Under the pieces are notes generated by a model that worked only from the letters and a program-made list of their open reading frames with translations, was not told where the DNA came from and did no database searches. 63,619 bases of DNA, taken from NCBI GenBank assembly GCA_002633005.1, contig NMRA01000532.1, forward strand, positions 1,782 to 65,400. Direction: 5' to 3'. Both the position numbers and the translations under genes were made by a program. The stretch is from Phoronis australis (taxonomy: Eukaryota > Phoronida > Phoronidae). Positions within the stretch are counted from its first letter, which is position 1. Every line of letters starts with the position of its first letter. This document shows positions 1-10,926 of the stretch, piece after piece.

Positions 1-394
1 ACAGATGAACTGAGGTTCAGGGAGTTCTTTTACACGTACCTTTAGTGCTAATCATACTTAGAAGGTTTCACAGGCAAGTTTGGCCGAATGCCAAGAGCCC
101 AAATTTACAAATTTTGACATTCAAATGTTCACACTTTGCGTAGTGTCCACATTTAATTTCTACACCTGCATGAGACTTTCATAAAAGTGTGTCTTTGGGA
201 GTCCCAGTTTGCCAAAAATTTTAGCTCCAAAAATACTTATTTTGGTAACTCGTAATTTCATGTAAATCCATTTCACAGTTCACGACAACCACCCGAAGTA
301 GTTTGGCAGATGGGCGAGGAATTCATGGTCATAACCGCTAATTCTGTCATCATGTTGGGGAATTCCAGGTCGTTCTGGTTGATCACTGTGCTAT

Positions 395-1975
395 GTACTG
401 TGCTGTCCGCATATCAACTGTGCATGTATCGGCGACTGTCCATTGATCGAAGATTGCCGTTTAATCTCTGAGTATCGGCTGTTCGTGTGTTGATGCCTTG
501 GGTCAACTGGTCGCATATCAACCATCCACTTCCCGAGGAATGTCTATACATTGAAGATCGCCATCTGCTGTCTACATATCGAACATTCACGTATCAAAGG
601 AGCATTCAGATATCGAGGATTGGTATCTTCTGTCCACAAACTGATTGTTCACGCATCAATGTCTGCCATCGGCTGTTCACATATCGATTGTCCACACACT
701 GAGTAGCATCCCACATCACGGATTGCCATCTGTCGTTCGCATGTCAACCTTCCACACATAGAGGAACGTCCACATATCCAGGATTGCCATCGACTGTTTG
801 TGTATCGGCTACCCACACATTGTGGAACTTCCAGACATTCGAGGATTGCCCTCTTCTGTCCGTATGTTGACCATCCACATATCGAGAACTGTTCATGTAT
901 CAAAGATTGCCATCTTCTGTGCACATGTCAACCATCCACACACTGAGAAATGTTCACTTATCAAGGATGACCTTCTACTGTCTACAAACCACCTGTTCAC
1001 GCAACGATGTCTACCATCAGCCATTAGCATTTCGATCTTCTTCACATCAAGGAATGTTCACACATCTAGGATTTTCATCTCCCATCCTCCTGCTGACCAT
1101 AGTTCCATTGATGTTTGCCCTTGATCATATGCATCTTGACTGTCCCCCCACCGGGATAGTCAATATGCATATGGTCAATGGACTGTATGTATAATGACTG
1201 TCCCGGTGGGGGGACAGTCATTATGCATACGGTGGATGGCAGGCATCACTGGACACATGATCGGTAGGTGAATGGTAGTTGACGATTCTAGCTGTGTGAA
1301 TGTTCCACGATGTGTGGAAGGTTGTTATGCGGATGGCCAATGGTAGATGTTGTTGTGGGAACAGTTGTTTTGTGGCCGGTAGATGGTGAACCTTGATGAG
1401 TGGATGTTTATCGGTGTGAAGGTGGTTGATATGTGTACGAAAGATGGCGATCCTTGATGCATGGACATTTCTTGGTATGGGGAAGGTTGACATATAGATA
1501 GTAGATGGTAATGCTTGAATGAATGGATGTTCCACGATATGTGGGCTGTCGATATGCAAACAGTTGAAGGTAATCTTGGATATGGGATGTTCCACTATGC
1601 GTGGATGGTTGACATGTGTACAACAGATGACAATCTTTGATGCTAGGATGTTTCTTGGTGTTTGGAGGATCGTCATGCGAACAGTTGATGACAGCCATTG
1701 ATGTGCAAACAGTCGGTTTGTGGACAGAAGATGACGACCCTCGATGTGTGGATGCAGGCCTTGATATGTGAATGATCGGTATGTAGATGTTAGATGGTGA
1801 ACTTTGATGCATGGATGTTCCTCGATGTGTGAATGGTTGACATGCGAACAGTTGATATCAGGTGTCGATGTTCGAACAGTTTTTATTTGGAGATTAGACG
1901 GAAGGCTTTGATGTATGGACACTCTTTGATGCCTGCACAGTTGATATAGGGATTCCATAATACACTGCAAAGGGA
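395..1975. repeat. Imperfect palindrome of ~61-bp degenerate tandem units (copy A)
   Basis: On the left half the word gattgccatc and its variants recur at 721, 782, 843, 905 and 966, giving a 61-62-bp period. From about 1240 rightward the same units appear reverse-complemented, for example around 1560-1640. The outer ends also pair: the words near 400-480 match the reverse complement of 1880-1960. Each arm is about 0.78 kb. Long inverted arms made of short tandem units are the hallmark of foldback elements such as the sea urchin TU family (established knowledge); membership of that class is inference. Confidence 0.75.
1127..1230. repeat. Central double hairpin with GTCCC/GGGAC stems (copy A)
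   Basis: Two palindromic modules lie in inverted orientation around a short spacer. Each has an ATGCAT-type word outside and TGACTGTCCC pairing with GGGACAGTCA or GGGATAGTCA inside, around a GGTG or CACC loop. They form the symmetry centre of the surrounding palindrome. The same block occurs at 41969-42070 without an obvious change. Confidence 0.75.
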
Positions 1976-1999
1976 TCAGATGAATTGATCGAGAATTCA

Positions 2000-4900
2000 C
2001 CAATAAGATGGCCGAATTAGCTCTAAGTGAACAGAACTTCCTGCTGATTCAGTCTCAGTACTTCTGCTGGCTACGTCGTAAACTATTAATATGTTTAACA
2101 TCCATGTATCGAGAAATATCCAAACTATTGTTTGTGCATTAATGATCGTGCACTATGATTGTTTGAAAAATGGATAAGGTCACTGGCAATTTGACAGTTT
2201 GGGTTAACAGCCATCCCCGATTATCTCAAAAATTCTCCTTAGGCATTGATGCGCGGCTTAACTTGCATGTCACCGTGATGGGCACTTATCTTGTAGTTAA
2301 TTTGGTGATTATCAGATCTTTTCAGCATGATGCCCTGTGGTAGTGTCGTCTGCTCACCATCCGTGTAACCTGGATCACCATCTGCAGACCTTCACCTATA
2401 CTGATGCAAGTGTTAATGAGTTTCAAGACCGTGAGTTGTGTTATGACAATGTTGTTACTGTATAAAAAAGAACTGAAGGTGTTCAGGGACACCAATCCCT
2501 AGTTTCAGCCATTCACTCTAGTAAAGAGGATGATGGGATTGCAGATGGCTATATGTACCGTCAACAATCTGACTTCCAGCATCAGCACATATGATTGACA
2601 GCTATCGATGGGCAAGGTAATATGAATGTATGAGGACATGTTTAGGATGAGTGTGACAATATGCCGAGGCATGAATGTGATGATGACGACAACGATGTAC
2701 GTGAGTGTGTGCATTATGAGTTTTTTGCATGACGGGATGTCAATCAAGTTAAATAGGTAAAAGTCTTCCTCGTGAAAATGGTAAAACTTTCCTGTCAATT
2801 TTTTTCACGACAGGATGTCCATCAGGTTAAAGGGGTAAAATCTTCCCCCATGAAAAGCTGAAACTTTCGTTGAGTTTTCTCAACAGAGGATGTTACTTGA
2901 GGGGAGATTAGCGCCACTGCTACTGAACTGAAGAAACAGCGGATCATTAAATTCAGTCTTGCAAACTGGGTAAAGTCTTGCCTGGTGGGTTGATGACAAT
3001 TCTTTAAGTGTCAGTGGTTAATGAATCCAGAACGTGTGACGAATTAATTGTGAAATGATATGAAACTGAAGAACCCATGATATGCTGTGACTAAATTGAA
3101 ACCATTGAGTGACAAAGCTAATTGCGAAAAATAAATGAACCCAAAACATACGAAAATTAATGAACCAAGGAAGTGCGAGTTAATGACAAAAACCTGAAAA
3201 AGAGTGTAAACCAAACGAAACTATGAAATATGAAAAATTGATGGACCAATGAAATGGGAAACTTTAATGAATTCATAAATTATCACAAGGCTTAGAAGGT
3301 GTAACGAACCAACTGAACTTGTAAAATGAGAGGGTGACATATAAAGACATGCTGGTAAAAACCCACTTGAAAAAGCAAGAACCCATAAAATGTTGAGTGT
3401 GATGAATAAAATGGGAGAAATAACTGAATCCACAGAATGTGAGAATTTATGAATGAACAAAATGCTACTCAAACAAACCTGTGGTTGCCCAAATTAAACG
3501 CAAGCGATAAATCTGTAAAATGCTATGACTAAATAAAACCACTGAGAGCAATGAAGGAAAATGTGAAAAACAAATGGAGGAAATACCAGGGTATATTCAC
3601 ACACTGTAAATAAGTTAAGTCTGGACTGTTGAGTAAAGGTACTAAATTCTTTGCCATCAATATGTTTCCAGGTAAAAGAGAAATTCCTTACCCCAAGGAA
3701 ATTCGAGGAGATGAAAGCAAACAAAGTGGGCTGGAACAGCGACTAGTTATTGAATTTGTAAAATCTGAAAAATTAAAGAAAAGTGCAAAAACAGGATGAT
3801 CTTGTAATGAAATGAGAAAATTAAGAAAACCACAATAGACATTGAAAAATTTACAAAATGTGTATAAAATGATCGCTAAAAAACAAAAAGTAAAGTACAG
3901 TCATGGATGAGTGAAGGGATTAATTGCTAAAAAGTCATGAAACAGGTGTTCAGTGATGAACTTGAAATTATGCAAAAATTACCAATTATTGAATTACTAG
4001 GTCATAAGGCAATGATCCCACCAAAATGAAATGGCAAAATGCGATGGACGTAATGAACACACCAAATAGATGAACTTGCAAAATGTGGTATTACTGATGC
4101 ACAAGGACACCTATATGCTGGCAAAAACCAGTTAATATAAGAAAAATTTGCTAAGCTAATGAAACTTTAATTAATGGAACGAGCGAATGATGACTATGTA
4201 AAACGAGTCCTGTAGCAGGACTGATAGACCAACAAAGGTGCAGAGAGGAATTGTTTGATAAAAGAACAGTCATCTGATCAGCTATATCTGGAATACATGA
4301 GAATAATAACTCGGTGAGAGAAAGCTTATGCATATGGTAGACAGTGCTTGATGAGATCCATTGTCGACATGCCAAGTTTAGGTAAATACTATCAAGGAAA
4401 GCAGGAGATACAACACAGATAATCAATAAAAGGAACAGGACCCCTTGGAAAATCTCAAGAACTGAAAGTCTACGAAAAACAATTGGCAAAATTCAGATGG
4501 TAGTACTTTATGCAACCTTATTCATACACCAAATTTCAAAAAATCCCATGTTTCCGTAATGCAGCAAACTGAGAAATAGATGTCACTGCACCATCTCGCA
4601 TCACTCAAACAATAGGCCTTGAGCTAATACAGTAACCTGGAGTGTGAATTTCATGTCGATCTAGTAGGTGAAAAAGTGACCTGTAGCACGAGTGTCATAC
4701 AAACATAGGTGCAGAAAGGAATTGGTTAATAACAGAGCAGTCATCTGAATATTGAGTATTTCAATAACAGTAAGTTGAATTAAAACTAATACTGCAACGC
4801 ATATATCACTTCATGAGGTCCAGCCATCTGCCTAACTTCAGAAAAATACAGCAATGCCACATCTTGGCAATGTGAAATATCGAAAAACGGCCATCACATG

Positions 4901-7900
4901 CCATCTTGAATTCCAACCAAAAACAGTTGAGCTTGAGCTATGAACAAGATGCATGTCAACTGGATAAGAAATTCGACCTGTTGCATGATGGTAGTATGAT
5001 AGAGCAACACTAAGGCTTTGTCAATAAAAGAACAATGATCTAAAGAGAAGAGCAAATTTGAGTGAGAAGCATAAGATGCAGTGCTTGACAAAATTGTTTA
5101 CATATTAATCATTTTGAGAAAGATTCATCGAGGGATGCCAGCATGAAAAGTCATTCAACTGAACAGCTGTACCCGAAAAATCCTGAATAACGCGAGATCT
5201 GTTGTTGCAAAAGCTAGATAGACTATTTATGATAGTCTGCTCTTGAAGAGATTCATCCACATTTACCAACTTTCAAAGAATTTTTTTTCTCCCATTGATG
5301 ATAGAGCTGTAGCTTCACCAATCAAAATATCCAAAACAATTGGCCTTTAACTTTGAATGAGACAGTTGTGCGTAATTACATGTTAAGTGGATAAGAAATG
5401 CTGTCTGTATCATGCAAACAAAGATAAGAAGGTACTCATCCTCTCTTTAATATGTTTGACTAGAGACATCTAATTTATGTTTGGCATATGTGCCGTAATG
5501 AACATAGACCATGCGTCAGGGAAGGTCTGTTATCAGAAATAAATAGGATAGATGGATTTGGGAAAATGTCATTTATTATGATGCAACAGTGAAAATAATG
5601 CAAAATACAGTCTTTGAAAAGAAGGGCATAAAAAATAATAAACAAGAGATGTTTGGGACAGTGCAGGCTCATCTGAGACTAATAGGTTTTTAAGGTGCTG
5701 CTCTGAATGGATTTGCCTTGTGTTATCAACTGTTTCGGACGTTCGGGGTGCCGAAGTGTAGTACATTTCTATACATACATTTTAACATGTAGCAGAGAAG
5801 TGTAATAAACCAATAGAACTTGCAAGTCTGTTTTTGACTTGCAAAACCAGCTATTTGAGAGATCTGACAACCATTTCAAGGCTATTGTGTGTGAGTTGAA
5901 TTTTTCGAGACCACTGAAAAGTTTGCGAAACCAATGCTGAAAAAGTGAACTACACCATTGAACTTAGACGTGGAATGAAGGCATCGAAATAGCCTTCACT
6001 TGGAACCGAATCATAAACTGAGAATCTAGTATACTACGTTCGAACAGTATGTAACATTAACTTTCAACTTGCATAAAGGTTCTTATGGATGAGTACTGTG
6101 CGAATTCAAGGCAGATACGGATCGTATCATTGAGACAATCATTTCTAGCTGTTCAGAAGCAGTAAAAATGAAACTGACTGAAACTGAGTAATCTCAACTG
6201 AGACTTGACTGTGGACAAAACTACAGCACATACTGCCTAATGTCTTCTCAAGTTTGTAGTATGGACGAGTTGCTGTTCAAACAAATTGTAAGACTGCGTA
6301 GACATCAGTCCCACCCATGTATACAGTGCCACATCCCCAAGTTGTGATAATGAAAATCACCAGGCAAGAACTTTGCAAAAACCAAACCATGAACTGATGA
6401 GTTTATACCTGTCATATTTGAGTGCGCGTGATGCGAAGGTTGTCGAGATGGGTAATAAAAAGTGCAGCACTTGGGTAAGAGAAACCACCGAAAAAGGGGG
6501 TAGTAATGGGTGGGAAAAAATGAAGAGAGATTAAACTCAAATGCAAGTGCTGCTAATGCGAAGGAATGACAGGAAACATATGGTTACTGAGAACAAAAGG
6601 CACGTGATAATCATCAACCTATAGGTGCCAGAAGCGACCAAACTCGAGGCACAAGACAGAAACAACCAATAGTGAGCCTGGGAAAGAAATGTCCTAGTGC
6701 GCTGTGTGTGTGTGCAAAAGAGCCATATGCGAATCTACACAAGCGATTAATGGACCAGTCCGGAAGCAGGAAAAAGGGGTTCATATTCTCACATTAATAT
6801 GTTTAACGAGTGAAACAGTATTTACATTTGAAGTATGTCTCGAAAATAAAAGGTGTGTCGCAAGCTGTTTCCAGAGATAAAAGGAGACCTGATATAAAAA
6901 TTGTAAAATTATGGAATTCATTGTCACTGACAAGTAATTTACCATGTGTTGCGTTTGTGAGAAAAAAAAGTGTGATTCTTTGTTGAATTGCGCCAAACAC
7001 CATTGTATAATATGTTGGTGCAACAAAATAGGGACTTGACCACTGCTTGTCACAATGAACTAAAGGCATTATTAATTGAACAAAACAATGCATCAAGTTA
7101 ATGGAGTTTTGTGAAATGCAATAATTGAATGTGTCTGTAGAGTGTCATTAAATAAACAGAGAAATAAATGACCTGTAAAATACTAAATATAATTGAATTC
7201 ATGAAATTGAGGGAAATAAAATTCTGCAATCTCATTGATAAACAAGCGTTTCAAGTGGTAAAGAATCCATGAAATGCATCAAGTAAATGGCGTCTTGAGC
7301 TACAGCAAGATAATGAAACTGAAATTACATGAATTAATGAACTCTCAAATGTGTAAAATGCAGCTATCGAAGGAATGTATTTAATGATAAATCATTAAAA
7401 GTTGAGAAATTATTGGTTTGTTAAAAGCAGTTTTGGAGTACGGAACAAATTAATAATCCCTCAAAATATCACAATCATTAAGCTGTTGTAGTATGACAGA
7501 ACCCGTAAAATGAACTCAATATAGTGTGAAGAAGCAAAATTCTAACTATAAGTGAATCTATAAAATGTAAAAAACAAGTGACCCACAAAAGACGAGTTAA
7601 TAAACAAGTACAACATGAGGGTAACCGTAAACGTGAGGGTAACCAAAGTCTCGGAAATTTAAATCGTAAGATGCATCATGGAGTGAAGAAGTAGTGCATC
7701 AATTTCCGTGAAGTACGACAATTTAATGACTCTGTAGACTGTCATGAAATGAACACAGAAATAAATAACCTGTAAAATTTCAAAAATAAGGAACTGGAAC
7801 TTGGGAATTAATGAACCCCTAATCTGTCGGGGATAAAGAAACATTTCATGTGGTAAAGGACCAAGATATGCAACAAATCAATAGGGACCTGAGGTACTGC

Positions 7901-8900
7901 CAAGTGAATGATATTGGGAAATTTCTTTGAATAAATGAATCTTCAAAACGTGTTGAATGAACAAGCTGACAACTGATTGAGCCCATCAAATGCATTGAAT
8001 TACTGAATTCTTAAAATTTATGAAATGAACAATTAAGTGCAAAGTAATGAATTAATACAGCCAGAATGTGGTACATTGAAAGTAAATTGAAATTGGATTA
8101 AATAAACAAGTGAAAAAAGGAAAGTAGGGATGGTGAATGAGCAGGTGAAAACAAACCAAATAGCGAATTGACTTTAAATTCAGCTCAAGGAAACACGTTG
8201 ATCAAACGTGGCTATCAAAAACCATAGCCTTCTTTACATCAGTATTCTTTCAAGGAACTGACAGACACAGCTCTGGCTAAAACTAAAGTTCATTCACTGT
8301 CCTGAGGCTTAAGGGCAATGCAGCATTTTTTTCTGCGAGAAGTCATCTGCTAGCATTTGATTCGGTTTACATTTATTTTATGCTGCATCGAATGGTGGTT
8401 CCTTTTTTCACAAACTATAAAATTATGGAATTCTTTGTTGTCGCTGACAATTATCATTGTGTCTCCATTATGTGAGTGAAGCAAGTTGCGTTTCTTGGTT
8501 GGATTGAGTCATACACCAGTGTATAACATGCTGAAACAACACAATGTGTGATTTTGTGTACACAACAAGTTATAAGAGAAATCTTAAATGTTAAGCGAAT
8601 GAAAAATAGAGACAGCTCATTGAACCAATCAAATGCATTGAATTACTGAATTCTGAAAACTTCTAAAATTAACAATTAAGTGCAAAGTCAAAAATTAATA
8701 CAGCCAGAACATAGTACATTGAAAGTAAATTAAATTAATCGAAAGTGCAAAATAAACATGTGAAAAAAGGAAAGTAGGGATGGTGAATGACCAGGTGACA
8801 AAAGATGAATAGCAAATTGACTTTAAATTCAGCCCAAGGAAACATGTTGACCAAACATGGCTATCAAAACTGTAGCCTTATTTACATCAGTATTCTTCAA
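2000..8900. repeat. AT-rich degenerate body of copy A; no gene seen
   Basis: The stretch is dominated by short recurring words such as gaattaatga, tgtaaaatg and aatgaaccc, spaced very roughly 30-40 bases apart (for example 3018, 3066, 3093, 3131, 3157). This suggests an old decayed tandem repeat. The longer open frames, all on the minus strand, reflect absence of stop-rich words on that strand. None has a recognisable domain, and copies B and C interrupt them by indels. Confidence 0.6.
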
Positions 8901-8920
8901 AGGAACTGACAGACTCACCT

Positions 8921-9256
8921 GGGCCCGGTCTCCAATCTTTTTACTCGAAATGGAACTCGAAATTAGGTTTGGCATTTCTACACTACTTTTGGGCAAACTC
9001 AAGATAAGTGTCTATTATTCTATGCTCGAGTACACAATAACTTACGTAGATAATTTATTGACGTTAGTTCACATTTTGTAAACCCAATATTAAAGCAATT
9101 AAAGAAATTTCGAGTTTTTACTCGAGTTTGCATAAACTACTATATATTCGAGCACAATCTGACAACCAATTATCTTAAGTTTGCACAAAAGGAGCAGAGA
9201 AATTGCCAAAAATAGTTTCAAGTTCGTTTCGAGTACAAAGATTAGAGACCGGGCCC
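8921..9256. mobile_element. Inserted inverted-repeat element with GGGCCCGGTCTC ends (copy A)
   Basis: The left end reads GGGCCCGGTCTCCAATCTTT and the right end is its near-perfect reverse complement. The inverted repeat continues through an ACTCGAAA-type word, about 35 bp per arm. It has no coding capacity, so it is a MITE-like element. The same insertion is at 52330-52717 in copy B. Uninterrupted versions of the site are visible near 8262-8285, 49826 and 54283. The superfamily is not identified. Confidence 0.8.
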
Positions 9257-9674
9257 AGGTTAAAACTAAATTCATTCACTGTCCTGAGGCTTAAGGGCAT
9301 GCAGCATTTTTTTCAATACTCTATTGGGAGAAGTGATTTGGTTGGGTTTACAATTATTTTATGCTGCATCAAGTGCTGGTTCCTTTTTTCACAAATTGTA
9401 AAATTATGGAATTCAGTGTTATCACTGACAATTGCCATTTTGTCTCCATTATATGAGGAAAGCAACTTGTGTTTCTTGGTTGGATTGTGCCATACACCAG
9501 ACTGAGTGTATAACATGCTGAAACAGCACAATGAGTGATTTTGTGTACACCACAAGTTATAAGAGTGATCTTAACAAACCAAAGAATGTAATGAAATTAG
9601 AAAGGAGTAATGCTTCATGAATAGAACAAATAAGTGCATTGAATTAATGGAGCTGTGTGAAATGGCACAAAGGA

Positions 9675-9882
9675 CCTCTGATTCGTCGATTCAATCGAGG
9701 CCTCTGATTGGTCGATTGAATCGAGGCCTCTGATTGGTCGATTGAATCGAGGCCTCTGATTGGTCGGTTGAATCGAGGCCTCTGATTGGTCGATTCAATC
9801 GAGGCCTCTGATTGGTCGGTTGAATCGAGGCCTCTGATTGGTCGATTCAATCGAGGCCTCTGATTGGTCGATTGAATCGAGG
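9675..9882. repeat. 26-bp minisatellite, 8 units
   Basis: Eight head-to-tail 26-bp units begin CCTCTGATTGG and end AATCGAGG. The nine bases before CGAGG alternate among GATTCAATC, GATTGAATC and GGTTGAATC; the first two are reverse complements of each other. The array is open in all frames because no unit contains a stop word in those phases, so the 'protein' seen there is not real. A 22-unit version lies at 53148-53715 after the same left flank. Confidence 0.95.
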
Positions 9883-10302
9883 CCAGTTGAATCAGATGAA
9901 TGAAGGTAAAGAATTGTACTTCAAATGAATTAATGACAGTGTTTCATTTTTATGTGCCTATATAAACATATACATATCATATGGGCGTCGAGTGTCTGCT
10001 ACTATATCTCCTAAGCCGCTAGCACGATCTTTATGAGATTTGGGGGATGTGTTTCTGTGAAGCTGACGACAGATATGACGACAAGTTTTGGACAGATCCA
10101 GTCACAGCTGTACTCCTTAGAAATAATTCTCTTTTTACCATTTGCGTCTGTACCTTTGGGGTTGCTTGTCGGATTTTCATATAATTTCACAAACAAGTAT
10201 GGGGGAGTTGGCAAGCTCTTCCCACCTGCAAACGGGTTTGACAAATTTTGTAGTACCTAATGCTTACCACCCTAGGAAGCATACTGTTTGCGATGCAGTC
10301 GT
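9883..10302 (+). repeat. Intronic dispersed repeat (tatctcctaa / gacgacag type)
   Basis: After ~60 bp still resembling the arm body, 9950-10260 carries words such as 'tatctcctaagccgct', 'atgagatttgg' and 'gacgacag'. They recur in the same order near 12490-12640, 17690-17830 and 36540-36620. It is a member of a dispersed non-coding family inside this gene and beyond. Confidence 0.55.
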
Positions 10303-10455
10303 CAGTGGCGGATTTTGAGGGGGGGCCAAGTGGGCTATGCTCCCCTAAAATTCTCCGAGATTCCATTTGGCAGTTCGGGGGTGCGATTGTCTGACGGGCA
10401 ACATCCCGGCAAATACTTGGCCCTGACCCCCACCCAAAATCTGGATCCATTGCTG
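10303..10455. mobile_element. Small element with CAGTGGCGGAT-type ends
   Basis: The left end CAGTGGCGGATTTTG and right end CTGGATCCATTGCTG are imperfect inverted repeats. The interior is G-rich on the left and C-rich on the right. Two related elements are at 30645-30896 and 34018-34333. Such ends are common in animal non-autonomous DNA transposons; the superfamily is not proven here. Confidence 0.55.
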
Positions 10456-10826
10456 GTCGTTGGAACATTTCAGTGCTTTGTATTCTTGTTAAATATCTGG
10501 TGATTTGACTGTGAACGAGTGCAATTTGAAAAAACACTTGGACAATTTACGTAAACTTTAAATATATCGGCAAATCTATGCAGTATGACAAATACTGTAC
10601 TGGAAAATTACAAAATTTAATTCTATAGGGTATTACACTTTTGGACTTGATACTCAATCTGTCCATGACTGTCAAGACTAAGGCCTTGACTTATTCTAGT
10701 CTTCTAGTCAACACTACAATGCAGATTTTGCTTCTTAGCTCCGTGTTCAGTTGGATCTAACTATCCAAGTTGAAGTCCAGTGGGTACTGTGACATATTGT
10801 GTTATATCTATAATTGTTCCTTATAG

Positions 10827-10926
10827 AGGATATGTGCGGCAAGTTTACCTTTGCTGCACCAAGCTATTCTGTTCTGGAGAGTGCTGGCACGCTAGAAGTG
10901 GATGTGTTGTTTCACCGCAAGAAAAT
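10827..10926 (+). CDS. NCX: NCX exon: start of CBD1
   Basis: The acceptor is ttccttatag and the donor GTGAGT; the exon enters in phase 1 and leaves in phase 2. It encodes [20 protein letters not shown] and the next strand, matching the first two strands of a Calx-beta domain. Where vertebrate CBD1 has a Ca2+-ligand glutamate after its Phe-Phe, this copy has alanine (alignment from memory). It is the first exon of the gene in this window. Confidence 0.88.

Larger units (their letters stand above)
1..9882 (+). mobile_element. Long repeat copy A (direct arm)
   Basis: This segment recurs almost base for base at 40843-53147 (copy B), and most of it recurs reverse-complemented at 53716-63619 (copy C). 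Parts of 5900-6900 look nearly identical to 46330-47230, while copy C has visibly more differences. Its order is a ~61-bp-unit palindrome, a long degenerate AT-rich body, a 336-bp inserted element and a 26-bp minisatellite. No reading frame resembles a known protein; the open frames are short and are broken differently in each copy. It lies upstream of the first visible exchanger exon, so it probably sits in an upstream intron. A non-autonomous foldback-type element or a segmental duplication both fit. The left edge is cut by the window. Confidence 0.8.

Noticed and set aside
1221-2003. 260-residue minus-strand open frame
   Set aside because: It is a readthrough of the 61-bp-unit palindrome. 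The matching frame in copy B is broken into shorter pieces, and His/Ser/Pro-rich repetitive peptide follows from the unit sequence.
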